64,000 bases of DNA from CADEDV01 sp964437415 (GTDB lineage Bacteria; Bacteroidota; Bacteroidia; Chitinophagales; Chitinophagaceae): the NCBI GenBank assembly GCA_964437415.1, contig CAYTGN010000002.1, forward strand, positions 1 through 64,000, given 5' to 3'. A program made the translations under genes and the position numbers. Positions 43,430-52,173 of this stretch are shown here, in pieces (position 1 is the stretch's first letter; each line of letters opens with the position of its first letter). The notes under the pieces are model-generated. The model worked only from the letters and a program-made list of their open reading frames with translations, searched no databases and had not been told where the DNA came from.

Positions 43430-44035
43430 TTAGCTGGTAAGAACGGTAATTAAAACCTGCGCCATTCCAATGATGAAGCCGATTACCGCCCCGATCAGCT
43501 CAACAAACCGAAACTCTTTGGACATGATCTGGTAGAGGATATCTTCCAGTTTATCTGAAGAAAAGGCGGAAACTTTTTGAATAACGATATGCTCCAGGTC
43601 CAGTTCTGCCTGCAGGTTAGCTGAAAATTGTTTCATCACCTGGGGAAAAAGAGCTTCTATTTCCTGCATGAAAACCCTTTTCAGGGTGCTAATGGTCTTA
43701 TCACCAATAAACATGCTCAGGAATGGCATCTCATCGTTGAGCTTTACCCGGAGAAAATCATCCACATGCTTTTCTATCATAGGCATGATCTTTTGCAGGT
43801 TGGCCGGATCGCTTATTTTTTGCTGAATATCATCGAAAGAAAGAAACTCTTTGCTGACCAGCTTTCCGAGTTTTTCAGCAAACTGTTTTTGGCGGCGGGG
43901 AAAAATACCCTGGAAAGTGATTCCGAGAAACCGACGGGGCTCACGGGGATGAAAAAGCATTTTAATGGCCACCTTGTTGGTGATCCAGCCAATGAAGGCG
44001 GAAATGACAGGAATGAGTAATAACCAATAATTCAT
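43430..44035 (-). CDS. DUF445 family membrane protein (short form)
   Basis: Protein of 201 aa. The DUF445 pattern is seen: an N-terminal membrane segment (LLLIPVISAFIGWITNKVAIKMLFHP), then RRFLGITFQGIFPRRQKQFAEKLGKLVSKEFLS and a long helical region, ending with a second hydrophobic segment (FVELIGAVIGFIIGMAQVLITVL). Many family members are about 400 aa, so this is a short version with only one repeat of the core. The function is unknown; related proteins have been linked with envelope or division processes in some species. It precedes tRNA-His on the same strand. Confidence 0.85.
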   Translation of the reverse strand: MNYWLLLIPVISAFIGWITNKVAIKMLFHPREPRRFLGITFQGIFPRRQKQFAEKLGKLVSKEFLSFDDIQQKISDPANLQKIMPMIEKHVDDFLRVKLNDEMPFLSMFIGDKTISTLKRVFMQEIEALFPQVMKQFSANLQAELDLEHIVIQKVSAFSSDKLEDILYQIMSKEFRFVELIGAVIGFIIGMAQVLITVLTS

Positions 44036-44047
44036 AATCTGTGCTAT

Positions 44048-44084
44048 AAAACAAAACCCCGTCTGACTTTTGAAAGAGACGGGG
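44048..44084 (-). terminator. Terminator after tRNA-His
   Basis: The perfect 8-bp stem CCCCGTCT / AGACGGGG (44057-44064 with 44077-44084) is followed on the minus strand by TTTTGTTTT. It lies directly after the tRNA 3' end. Confidence 0.82.
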
Positions 44085-44092
44085 GAAATCGG

Positions 44093-44167
44093 GGTGGCTA
44101 ACCGGGCTCGAACCGGCGACCCTCAGAACCACAATCTGATGCTCTAACCAACTGAGCTATAACCACC
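44093..44167 (-). tRNA. tRNA-His (anticodon GTG)
   Basis: Complete cloverleaf on the minus strand: acceptor GTGGTTA / TAGCCAC, D arm GCTC-loop-GAGC, anticodon stem TCAGA / TCTGA around loop TTGTGGT (anticodon GTG), and T arm with GGTTCGAGC. The tRNA-His identity element is present: an extra G at position -1 (44167) opposite C73 (44093). The 3' CCA is not encoded. A T-run terminator follows. Confidence 0.95.
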
Positions 44168-44445
44168 ATTTTTGCAGGTTGCAAAAGTAGGTAAAATGCT
44201 AATTTCCAAAAAATAAAAGCTGAAAACATTCCTTTCAATAAGCAAATACAGGCTCTGAAATTATTGTTTGAACAACCGATATTCATAAACCCAGGTTTTG
44301 CAAAAGCGAGCCTGAGGCGTATCCATATACAAATAATTGGTTTTCCGCTTATCAAAATCCTCTGTTAAAAGGAGTTAAAGGCAAGAAATCCCTTGATTTT
44401 GCGTTATTTTTGAGTATGCGTAAAGCATTTAAATATCTGACAAAT
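44168..44445. other. Intergenic region between tRNA-His and the tail-specific protease gene
   Basis: 278 bp without a gene. It should contain the tRNA promoter on the minus strand and the protease promoter on the plus strand. The only motif recognised is the -7 box at 44405-44412. Confidence 0.35.
44405..44412 (+). promoter_or_regulatory. Candidate promoter -7 element for the tail-specific protease gene
   Basis: TATTTTTG matches TAnnTTTG. Transcription would begin near 44419, after an in-frame ATG at 44416, which favours the ATG at 44446 as the real start. Confidence 0.4.
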
Positions 44446-46602
44446 ATGAAAAGACTACCCATCGTTGTGATGTTTGCTATTACGGGTTCATTTTTTGCAT
44501 TCCGTTCCATTGGAAACATCGCACCCGATCCTAATCCGCCCGGTAAATACGAACAGATACTGAAAATGGTGGGAGAGATGCTTTCCCAGGCCCATTATAG
44601 CCCCCAGGACATCAACGATGCCTTTTCCAAAAAGATATTCCAGAAATATCTTACTGACCTTGACCCGGAAAAGAATATGTTTCTAAAGTCTGACATTGAT
44701 CAGTTGCAAAAGAAATATGAGAACCGTATTGATGATGAAATAAAAGGTGCAAAAGCTGAGTTTTTTCTTGCAGCAGGCAAGACCTTCAATACGCGGATGG
44801 AAGAAGCAGCAGCCACAGTGAATGAAATTCTGACAAAGCCTTTTGATTTTTCTGCAGATGAAGAAGTGGTGCTGGATGGCGAAAAGCTTGATTACGGTAC
44901 TGCAGATGCGGAAAGAAAAGAAAGATGGAGAAAGAAGTTGAAATACATGACGCTTGATCGTTTTGCAGAGTCGCTTGACATCAGGGATAAAAACAAGGGC
45001 AAGAAGGATTTTGTGGTAAAGTCAGACGAAGAACTGGAAAAAGAGGCCCGTGAAAAAGTAAAACGCCTGATGGACCGTACTTTTGAAAGATTCCGCTTCA
45101 AGTTCAGCGATGATGATAAGTTCAACCTGTTTGTGAATGCCATTACCAACACTATGGATCCGCATACAGAATTTTTCCCACCGGTTGATAAAAGATATTT
45201 TGACGAAGAAATGAGTGGCCGGTTCTATGGTATCGGTGCTTCTTTGCAATATGACGACGGCAACATTAAAGTGGCCAGTGTGCTTACCGGAAGCCCGGCA
45301 TGGAAATCAGGTGAATTGCAGGTGGGTGATGTGATTCAAAAAGTGGCCCAGGGAAAAGAAGAGCCTGCCGACCTGACTGGGTTCCTGGTAACAGATGCCG
45401 TTAAACTTATTCGTGGCAAAAAAGGAACTGAAGTAAGACTTACGCTAAAGAAACAAGATGGAACTTTAAAAGTGGTTTCCCTGGTAAGAGATGAGATAGT
45501 ACAGGATGAAACTTTTGCCCGCAGCGCCGTGGTGAAATCCACCACAGGTAAGATAGGCTACATTTTCCTGCCTGAGTTCTATGCTGATTTTGATCGCCCC
45601 GGTGGCAACCGCAGCTATGTGGATGTGGCCAAAGAGGTACAGAAACTGAAAGAAGAAAAAGTAGATGGTATTGTGATTGACCTGCGCAATAACGGCGGTG
45701 GTTCGTTATATGATGTGGTGCAAATGGCCGGGCTGTTTATTGAAGATGGCCCAATCGTGCAGGTGAAAGACAAGGATAATAAACCAAGTGTGTTGCGGGA
45801 TAAAGACCGTTCGGTGCTATATTCCGGCCCGCTTGCTGTGATGGTGAATGAATTCAGCGCTTCCGCTTCTGAAATATTTGCTGCCGCCATCCAGGACTAT
45901 GGCCGTGGGGTGGTGATTGGCAGCACCTCCACTTATGGCAAAGGAACCGTGCAGCGCAATATTGGTCTTGACCCTGACAATGGGTTTTCATTGTCCAATT
46001 CTGAATTGGGAACCGTCAAACTCACTTTGCAAAAGTTCTACCGTATCAACGGTGGTTCAACACAATTAAATGGTGTAGCTTCAGATATCGTTTTACCTGA
46101 TAACCTGGAACACCTCAAAGTGCGGGAAAAAGACAATACAGATGCATTGCCCTGGGATGAGATCAATAAAGCTACTTACAACACCTGGAATGCCGGTTAT
46201 GACCTGAAAGTGATCCAGCAATTAGCCAGCCAGCGGGTGGATAATGACGTTACTTTCAGATTGATAAAAGAAAATACCGAATGGCTCGCAAAACAAAACG
46301 ACAGAACTTATTCGTTGCAGCTTGATAAATTCAGGAAGCACCAGAAAATGATAAGAGCCACTTTTGCCCAGATGGAATCATTGCTGAAACTTAAAGAGGA
46401 GCTTCATGTGTCGGCTGTAACAGGGGAAGAGAATAAATGGGCCAATGATAAAAATAAACAGGATCGTTTTAATCAATGGCTGAAGAACCTGCGCCGCGAC
46501 ATTTATCTTGATCAGGCGGTGAAGGTGGTGAATGATATCATCGGGCAACAAAATTTAGTGAAAACAAAACAGCCTGGCGAAGAAGTGAAAAAGGCATTTT
46601 AG
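44446..46602 (+). CDS. Carboxy-terminal processing (tail-specific) protease, S41 family, Prc-like
   Basis: Periplasmic serine protease of 718 aa that degrades proteins from the C-terminus. The ATG at 44446 gives the signal-like MKRLPIVVMFAITGSFFAF. Domain order is Prc-like: an N-terminal helical region (about 30-230, SPQDINDAFSKKIFQKYLTDLDPEKNMFL), a PDZ domain (ASLQYDDGNIKVASVLTGSPAWKSGELQVGDVI), then the S41 catalytic core with NEFSASASEIFAAAIQDYGRG and STSTYGKGTVQ. The Ser-Lys dyad is likely S473 and K499. A long C-terminal helical tail follows, as in E. coli Prc. Confidence 0.93.
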   Translation: MKRLPIVVMFAITGSFFAFRSIGNIAPDPNPPGKYEQILKMVGEMLSQAHYSPQDINDAFSKKIFQKYLTDLDPEKNMFLKSDIDQLQKKYENRIDDEIKGAKAEFFLAAGKTFNTRMEEAAATVNEILTKPFDFSADEEVVLDGEKLDYGTADAERKERWRKKLKYMTLDRFAESLDIRDKNKGKKDFVVKSDEELEKEAREKVKRLMDRTFERFRFKFSDDDKFNLFVNAITNTMDPHTEFFPPVDKRYFDEEMSGRFYGIGASLQYDDGNIKVASVLTGSPAWKSGELQVGDVIQKVAQGKEEPADLTGFLVTDAVKLIRGKKGTEVRLTLKKQDGTLKVVSLVRDEIVQDETFARSAVVKSTTGKIGYIFLPEFYADFDRPGGNRSYVDVAKEVQKLKEEKVDGIVIDLRNNGGGSLYDVVQMAGLFIEDGPIVQVKDKDNKPSVLRDKDRSVLYSGPLAVMVNEFSASASEIFAAAIQDYGRGVVIGSTSTYGKGTVQRNIGLDPDNGFSLSNSELGTVKLTLQKFYRINGGSTQLNGVASDIVLPDNLEHLKVREKDNTDALPWDEINKATYNTWNAGYDLKVIQQLASQRVDNDVTFRLIKENTEWLAKQNDRTYSLQLDKFRKHQKMIRATFAQMESLLKLKEELHVSAVTGEENKWANDKNKQDRFNQWLKNLRRDIYLDQAVKVVNDIIGQQNLVKTKQPGEEVKKAF

Positions 46603-46630
46603 AACAGGTTTAAATAATTCCTGTTCTTTG

Positions 46631-46662
46631 AACCGGTTTGCTGTCAGTAAACCGGTTTTTTA
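46631..46662 (+). terminator. Terminator after the tail-specific protease gene
   Basis: The stem AACCGGTTT / AAACCGGTT with a 9-nt loop (46640-46648) is followed by a T-run. The convergent DinB gene stops at 46667. Confidence 0.82.
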
Positions 46663-46666
46663 TTTC

Positions 46667-47176
46667 TTACAGGTATCGTTCCCGGATGATGCGGACATGA
46701 TGAGCTGCATGACCGATTATGATATACCCAATAGCCCGGACGTAAATAGATTTACCATTCGCAATCCCGGCAGCCTCTGATTGTTCCACATCAAAGGATT
46801 TAAACATCAGCATAGTTGTTCTGCGCAGCAGCCTGAATTCCTCCCTCATTTCGTCCCAGCTTCTGCTGTCTGCTTTGGAATGCTTCGCATAGCTGTTTTC
46901 ATCAAAACCCGGCAATGAATTGCTATCTTTCCGTGCAATGCAGAGTGCACGGTAAGCAAAAACCCTTTCCGCATCAATGATATGCTGCAGCACTTCTTTC
47001 AGCGACCATTTTTCTTCGGCATAACGGTACAAGCCCTTATCTTTTGGAACTGAATCAAGAAATTGTTCAAGAGCGGCTGTTTGCTCCCTGAAAGCATCTG
47101 TAAGGTCATCCTGCTGCACATGGCTGATATAGCCATGATAAAATTCAGGAACACGGGAAAGAACTGGTCTGGACAT
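46667..47176 (-). CDS. DinB family protein
   Basis: DinB-like four-helix bundle, metal-dependent, 169 aa. The family is named for damage-inducible Bacillus proteins and is often thiol-related; the substrate is unknown. The start at ATG 47176 gives MSRPVLSRVPEFYHGYISH; the upstream TTG is not favoured. Likely metal ligands are the His in the helix WSLKEVLQHIIDAERVFAYRAL and the two His in IIGHAAHHVRIIRERYL near the C-terminus, the DinB pattern. It stands alone. Confidence 0.9.
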   Translation of the reverse strand: MSRPVLSRVPEFYHGYISHVQQDDLTDAFREQTAALEQFLDSVPKDKGLYRYAEEKWSLKEVLQHIIDAERVFAYRALCIARKDSNSLPGFDENSYAKHSKADSRSWDEMREEFRLLRRTTMLMFKSFDVEQSEAAGIANGKSIYVRAIGYIIIGHAAHHVRIIRERYL

Positions 47177-47517
47177 AATACATTTTTTATTAAGCAAATT
47201 AAAGGTAAAAACACCGGCCCGATGATAGGGTACAATTCAAATTTTCGCTTCGGAAGGGAGGTGTGCCATACTTACTGCCCAAAGCAGGCGCAAAGAATTG
47301 AAATGCACCCTATGATACTGTTTAAATTCGTAATATATCGTGTTGGAAATCGTATAAAATAATCATATCTTGTCAATGAGCTAATTATAGGCACTATTTC
47401 AAAAAATTGTGACACGGAATAAGTATAACACCAGGCTGGCCAATCCTTTGCGGTACAGATACAACCAATTAAACAAGCCGCCTGTCTTTATCCCGGCACA
47501 CAGCAAATTTGCCAGGC
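47177..47517. other. Intergenic region with a long-range dyad
   Basis: 341 bp without a gene. ATAGGGT (47225-47231) and CAATTC (47233-47238) can pair with ACCCTAT (47307-47313) and GAATTG (47295-47300) across a loop of about 55 nt that contains a smaller CTGC/GCAG hairpin. The right part is AT-rich and probably carries the phosphoesterase promoter. No known RNA family was recognised. Confidence 0.4.
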
Positions 47518-48612
47518 ATGAAAAAACTTGTATATACTATCTTCCCAATTATGGCAGTCGCATACTGGTTCATCAGCAATGAGCCGCAGGTAGATGGGCC
47601 TTATGTTTTTTATACAGAAACTGATGTGCAGGTAAAATACATTGTACAGCAAAACGGTGTCAATGCCGTGAAAGAAGATAAAATACCGGCTCCAGAGAGG
47701 GAATCCGTCAGCCTGAGAGTGAATACGGATGAACCAGGTAAAACATTCGTTGTTCAGCTAAAGAAAAAATTGCAGAACGAAAAGAGTGAACATAAAAAAG
47801 CGAGCAAGCTTTTTGTGTTCTCTGATATTGAAGGTAATTTCTCCGCCATGCGGAAACTGTTGCAGGGAAATGGGGTAATAGACAGTGACCTGAAATGGAT
47901 CTTTGGCGATGGCCGCCTTGTGCTGATAGGTGATTTTGTTGACCGGGGAGACCAGGTAACAGAAGTGCTCTGGCTCATCTATTCTTTGGAAGAACAGGCA
48001 AAAGCTGCCGGCGGATATGTACACTTTATCCTGGGAAACCATGAGATCATGAACATGAGTGATGATTTGCGATACCTCCATCCCAAATACCTTGAGTCTG
48101 CAAAACTGCTCAATGTTCATTTTATGAACCTTTATGGCGAATCAACCGAACTGGGGCGGTGGTTACGAACAAAAAATGTTGCAGAAAAGATCGGCAAATT
48201 CCTGTTTATTCATGCAGGCATATCCAATGAAATAAACAGTATGGATGTGTCGGTAAGCGACATCAACAAACTGGCGAGACCGTATTATGCTGATACGTTA
48301 TACGATTATAAAGACATACGTTTAGAAGCAATTTTAGGTGACCTTGGCCCATACTGGTACCGAGGTTATTATTCCAAAAGCAAACCTGCTCCGAAAGAAC
48401 AGGTGGACGCCAGTCTTTCAAAGTTCAGGGTAAAGCACATCGTTACAGGACATTCACTGGTAGCCGATACTGTGAGCCTTTGGTTTGGAGGTACGGTGAT
48501 CAATACTGACACTCATCATGCAAAGGGACATTCAGAGGCATTGCTGGTAGAAGGAGATAAACTCTACAGGGTGAACGCAGCGGGTAATAAGGTATTACTG
48601 GCCGAACAATAA
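47518..48612 (+). CDS. Metallophosphoesterase with N-terminal hydrophobic segment
   Basis: Calcineurin-like phosphoesterase of 364 aa. The ATG at 47518 gives a hydrophobic N-terminus (LVYTIFPIMAVAYWFI, about 4-19), a membrane anchor or signal peptide, followed by a spacer to about residue 95. The metal site is FSDIEGNF (D103), IGDFVDRGD (138-145), LGNHEIMN (173-176) and a C-terminal VTGHSLV plus INTDTHHA. The first motif is normally D-x-H; here it is D-I-E, with Glu in place of the His. The layout resembles the Shewanella-like protein phosphatase group. The substrate is unknown. Confidence 0.87.
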   Translation: MKKLVYTIFPIMAVAYWFISNEPQVDGPYVFYTETDVQVKYIVQQNGVNAVKEDKIPAPERESVSLRVNTDEPGKTFVVQLKKKLQNEKSEHKKASKLFVFSDIEGNFSAMRKLLQGNGVIDSDLKWIFGDGRLVLIGDFVDRGDQVTEVLWLIYSLEEQAKAAGGYVHFILGNHEIMNMSDDLRYLHPKYLESAKLLNVHFMNLYGESTELGRWLRTKNVAEKIGKFLFIHAGISNEINSMDVSVSDINKLARPYYADTLYDYKDIRLEAILGDLGPYWYRGYYSKSKPAPKEQVDASLSKFRVKHIVTGHSLVADTVSLWFGGTVINTDTHHAKGHSEALLVEGDKLYRVNAAGNKVLLAEQ

Positions 48613-48620
48613 TTGTGGCT

Positions 48621-49613
48621 TTATTTTTTTAGATTTTTCCAAATCATTAACCAATCTATCATCCGGCTGGTAAATCCATATTCGTTATCAAACCAGGCGA
48701 TCACTTTCAGGTGATTGCCCACCACACTTGTCATCGTCCCGTCAATGAGACAGGAATGGGTGTTACCTTTAATGTCTAATGATACAAGCGGTTCTTCGGT
48801 ATAATCGAGGATTCCCTTAAATTCTCCCTCTGCTGATTTTTTAAATAACGCATTCACCTGTGCAGGACTGATGTTTTCTTTCAACTGAATGGTGAAATCA
48901 GCCATGGCACCATTGGCAACCGGGATGCGGGTGGACATTGCCGCTATTTTTCCTTTCAGCGCCGGCAACAACATTTCCAGCGATTGGTGAAGGTCAATCT
49001 CAACCGGAATGATAGACTCAGCAGCGGCCCTTCCGCGGCGAAACTGCCGGTGGGCAGCATCCACCAGTTCCTGGCGGGATGTGTAGGAATGCAGCATATT
49101 GATCTGTGCTGATTCTATGCCGATAGCATTAAGGATATAAAGTATATGGACCGAGCAGTTCGTCATACATCCGCCCGGCGAAACAATATGAACATCAGCA
49201 GTTGCTTTGGTATGATTGAACCCGTAGATCAGCAGGGGAATATCTGCAGAACCGGTGGTGGAGAGCAACACCTTTTTTGCTCCGGCTTTCAAATGTTCTG
49301 ATGCAGCAGCATGATTGGAAAACTGGCCTGAACACTCCAGCACCACATCCACATCCAGTTCTTTCCAGAGAAGTTTGGACGGGTGATCAGCCTGCAAAGC
49401 AGCTATCTTTTTTTCCCCGGCATGAATAAATCCGTCTTTGGCAATTATACCGGTTCCCAGTGTGCCATAAACAGAATCATATTTGAGAAGGTAAGCAAGA
49501 TTTTCAACAGGCATGATGTCGTTCACAGCCACAATCGCCGTTTCGGGATGATGAAGCAACCTCCTGAATAATAAGCGGCCGATTCGGCCCATTCCATTAA
49601 TAGCAACTTTCAT
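48621..49613 (-). CDS. GAPDH-superfamily dehydrogenase with erythrose-4-phosphate-dehydrogenase-like features
   Basis: NAD-dependent sugar-phosphate dehydrogenase, 330 aa. The ATG at 49613 gives MKVAINGMGRIGRLLFRRLL; D32 in VNDIM suggests NAD. The catalytic Cys is C149 in VSPGGCMTNCS, where most family members have SNASCTTNC. Instead of the GAPDH SSTGAAK phosphate loop it has SIIPVEIDLHQSL, which matches the SIIPVDTK region of E. coli Epd, as do DYTEEPLVSLD and FDNEYGFTSRMID. Epd makes 4-phosphoerythronate for pyridoxal phosphate synthesis. A glycolytic role is less likely but not excluded. Confidence 0.85.
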   Translation of the reverse strand: MKVAINGMGRIGRLLFRRLLHHPETAIVAVNDIMPVENLAYLLKYDSVYGTLGTGIIAKDGFIHAGEKKIAALQADHPSKLLWKELDVDVVLECSGQFSNHAAASEHLKAGAKKVLLSTTGSADIPLLIYGFNHTKATADVHIVSPGGCMTNCSVHILYILNAIGIESAQINMLHSYTSRQELVDAAHRQFRRGRAAAESIIPVEIDLHQSLEMLLPALKGKIAAMSTRIPVANGAMADFTIQLKENISPAQVNALFKKSAEGEFKGILDYTEEPLVSLDIKGNTHSCLIDGTMTSVVGNHLKVIAWFDNEYGFTSRMIDWLMIWKNLKK

Positions 49614-49754
49614 GATAATCCGGTTAGAAAAATGCAAATATCAAGAAGAAATAAAAATTCTTTGTTGCTATTTATTCAGGCGGATGATTTTCTGCTTAAA
49701 CAGGGCCTTTTTTCATTTTGACAGCTTTCGTTCACCCTATAAAGTATATCTGGC

Positions 49755-49762
49755 TATATTTG
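49755..49762 (+). promoter_or_regulatory. Candidate promoter -7 element for hutI
   Basis: TATATTTG matches TAnnTTTG, 20 bp before the hutI ATG at 49782. No -33 box was found at the usual spacing. Confidence 0.45.
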
Positions 49763-49781
49763 GTCATTGTCTTTAAAGGTC

Positions 49782-51035
49782 ATGACCACTCTTTTTACCA
49801 ATATAAAATTGCTTGCCGGTGTAAGAGAAAAACCGCAATTATTAAAGGGCAGGGAACTGGCAAACCTTCCAGCTATTGAAAATGCATACCTGCTGTCGGA
49901 AGATGGCCATATTGCCGGGTATGGCGAAATGAAAAATATCGGCGACCTGTCTTCAAAAGTCAGCCAGCAGCTTGATGCATCTGGCCGGATCGTTCTTCCT
50001 GCCTGGTGCGACAGCCACACCCACCTTGTTTTTGCCGCCACAAGGGAAGAAGAATTTATTGATAAGATAAAAGGATTGAGCTATGCTGAGATTGCCGAAA
50101 GGGGCGGGGGCATCCACAATTCGGCAAGAAAACTGAATGCAGCCACTGAAGATGAGTTATTCAACAGTGCCTGGAAAAGGCTTGAAGAACTCATTAGCCT
50201 GGGAACCGGCGCCATTGAAATCAAAAGCGGGTATGGATTGACCACAGCCGGTGAACTGAAAATGCTGCGGGTGATCAAAAAAATAAAAGAACGGTCACCG
50301 ATACCTGTCAGGGCCACTTTTTTAGGCGCCCATACTTACCCATCTGAATTTAAGAACAACCACCAGGGATATATTGACCTTATCATAAACGAAATGCTCC
50401 CGGTGATTGCTGCCGAAAAACTGGCTGACTACATTGATGTTTTTTGCGAAACAGGTTTCTTTTCTCCAGCAGAAACCGAAACCATCTGCCGTGCAGGGAT
50501 AAGTGTGGGGCTGAAACCCAAGATACATGCCAATCAATTGAATCTTTCCGGCGGTGTGCAAACCGGGGTGAAACTCGACGCCATTTCCGTGGATCATCTT
50601 GAAACCATGGACGAAAAAGCCATTGCTGTGCTGGCTGCTTCAGACACGATCGGCACTTTGCTGCCAACAGCTGCTTTCTTTTTACGGATGCCTTTTCAAC
50701 CCGCCCGTGAACTGATAGATGCCGGTTGCGCCATTGCCCTTGCATCGGACTACAATCCCGGCTCTTCGCCAAGCGGCAACATGAACCTGGTGCTGGCCAT
50801 GAGCTGCATACAGATGAGAATGCTGCCGGAAGAGGCCATCAACGCCGCCACTATCAACGGGGCCGTTGCCATGGGATTGCAGGATACGGTGGGGAGTATC
50901 GGTATTGGTAAAAAAGCGAACTTGCTAATCACCAAACGGGTGGCATCCCTGGCCAGGCTTCCCTATTCTTTTGGTTCCAATCTTATAGAAAAAGTAATGA
51001 TCGGGGAGAATAGCTACGGCGCTGCCGGAATTTAA
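49782..51035 (+). CDS. hutI: Imidazolonepropionase
   Basis: Histidine degradation enzyme that opens the imidazolone ring, 417 aa, of the amidohydrolase superfamily. The ATG at 49782 follows a -7 box. The metal-binding H-x-H is H79-T-H81 in WCDSHTHLVF. IEIKSGYGLTTAGELKMLRVI is a strong HutI signature, with FCETGFFSPAE, HANQLNLSGGVQ and ALASDYNPGSSPSGNM further on. The length is normal. hutG follows 31 bp later, so the two form an operon; hutH and hutU are not in the window. Confidence 0.95.
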   Translation: MTTLFTNIKLLAGVREKPQLLKGRELANLPAIENAYLLSEDGHIAGYGEMKNIGDLSSKVSQQLDASGRIVLPAWCDSHTHLVFAATREEEFIDKIKGLSYAEIAERGGGIHNSARKLNAATEDELFNSAWKRLEELISLGTGAIEIKSGYGLTTAGELKMLRVIKKIKERSPIPVRATFLGAHTYPSEFKNNHQGYIDLIINEMLPVIAAEKLADYIDVFCETGFFSPAETETICRAGISVGLKPKIHANQLNLSGGVQTGVKLDAISVDHLETMDEKAIAVLAASDTIGTLLPTAAFFLRMPFQPARELIDAGCAIALASDYNPGSSPSGNMNLVLAMSCIQMRMLPEEAINAATINGAVAMGLQDTVGSIGIGKKANLLITKRVASLARLPYSFGSNLIEKVMIGENSYGAAGI

Positions 51036-51066
51036 AAACAAAACCATAGCTTTAATGTTACTCTAA

Positions 51067-52173
51067 ATGGCAGCTATGGATCAAACGGTCACCCGCATTC
51101 CTGGAGAAAAAAAGAGAAGCGTTATGCGTCATTTCAAAGCATATACCCGACAGGATGTTTTATCCCTCACCCATCTGCGCCGGTTTGAAACCAAACTGGG
51201 AGAGCGGTTGCAGGTATTGCAAAATGCAACAGATATAAACGGGTCATTGCAGCAAAGCAATGCCCGTTTTGTGCTTTTTGGGGTGCCTGAAGATATAGGC
51301 GTGAAAGCAAACCATGGCCAGGGTGGCACTGACACATGCTGGCTTCCTTTTTTGCAAAACTTCCTGAACATCCAGAGCAATGATTTTCTCGATGGCAGCG
51401 AAATATTATTGGCCGGTCATTTTGATTTTGGCGATATGCAATACCTCATTGACACCACCGCAAAGGGTGATGAGGAAAAGATCGAAGCCTACCGTCATGC
51501 GGTGAATGCCATTGATGAAGAAGTGGAACAACTGGCAAAGATCATCACTGAACAAAAGAAGATACCGCTGGTGATTGGCGGCGGTCACAATAATGCCTAT
51601 CCTTTGCTGAAAGGTGCTGCCAAAGGCTGGCATAAAGCCGGGCTGACAGCGCTGGCACAACTGAACTGCATCAACCTCGATGCACATGCCGATTACCGGC
51701 CCATGGAAGGTCGCCATAGCGGCAACCCCTTCCGCTATGCAGAAGAAGACGGCTTTTTACAGAAATACTGTGTGATCGGCCTGCATGAAAATTACCTGCC
51801 GCAAAATGTGTGGGTTGACATGGTGAACAATCCTTTTATTGACTGCATCACTTTTGAAGACATTTTTGTGCATGAAAAAAGAACCTTTATGCAGGCAGTG
51901 GCTCATGCCACTGGTTTCACTGAAGACACACTCTCAGGCATAGAACTCGACCTGGATTGCATCCAGCAAACACTCAGCAGCGCCATGACACCCATCGGCA
52001 TCACACCGGTTCATGCACGGCAGTATCTTTCATTTTCAGCAGCCGATGCCAAACCGGCCTACCTGCACATCTGTGAAGGGGCGGCCCGTCTTTCCGATGG
52101 AAGAACAGACAGCAATACGGGCAAACTGGTCAGCTACCTGGTGAGTGATTTTGTAAAGGCATTATTTCATTAA
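51067..52173 (+). CDS. hutG: Formimidoylglutamase (arginase/agmatinase superfamily)
   Basis: Manganese enzyme expected to hydrolyse N-formimidoyl-glutamate in histidine degradation, 368 aa. The two-metal site is intact: H174 in GGGHNNAYP, D205, H207 and D209 in NLDAHADYRP, and D295/D297 in ELDLDC. The N-terminal extension before the core is about 90 residues longer than in small agmatinases. The substrate is inferred from the hutI neighbour; by sequence alone arginase or agmatinase would also be possible. Its stop touches the stop of the convergent TPR gene. Confidence 0.88.
   Translation: MAAMDQTVTRIPGEKKRSVMRHFKAYTRQDVLSLTHLRRFETKLGERLQVLQNATDINGSLQQSNARFVLFGVPEDIGVKANHGQGGTDTCWLPFLQNFLNIQSNDFLDGSEILLAGHFDFGDMQYLIDTTAKGDEEKIEAYRHAVNAIDEEVEQLAKIITEQKKIPLVIGGGHNNAYPLLKGAAKGWHKAGLTALAQLNCINLDAHADYRPMEGRHSGNPFRYAEEDGFLQKYCVIGLHENYLPQNVWVDMVNNPFIDCITFEDIFVHEKRTFMQAVAHATGFTEDTLSGIELDLDCIQQTLSSAMTPIGITPVHARQYLSFSAADAKPAYLHICEGAARLSDGRTDSNTGKLVSYLVSDFVKALFH

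Noticed and set aside
39627..44035. A larger capsule or O-antigen cluster
   Set aside because: Only two glycosyltransferases and one oxidoreductase are adjacent; no polymerase, flippase or export genes are present.
44098..44355. Open reading frame antisense to and overlapping the tRNA-His gene
   Set aside because: It is a by-product of the tRNA sequence; no protein-like conservation or start context.
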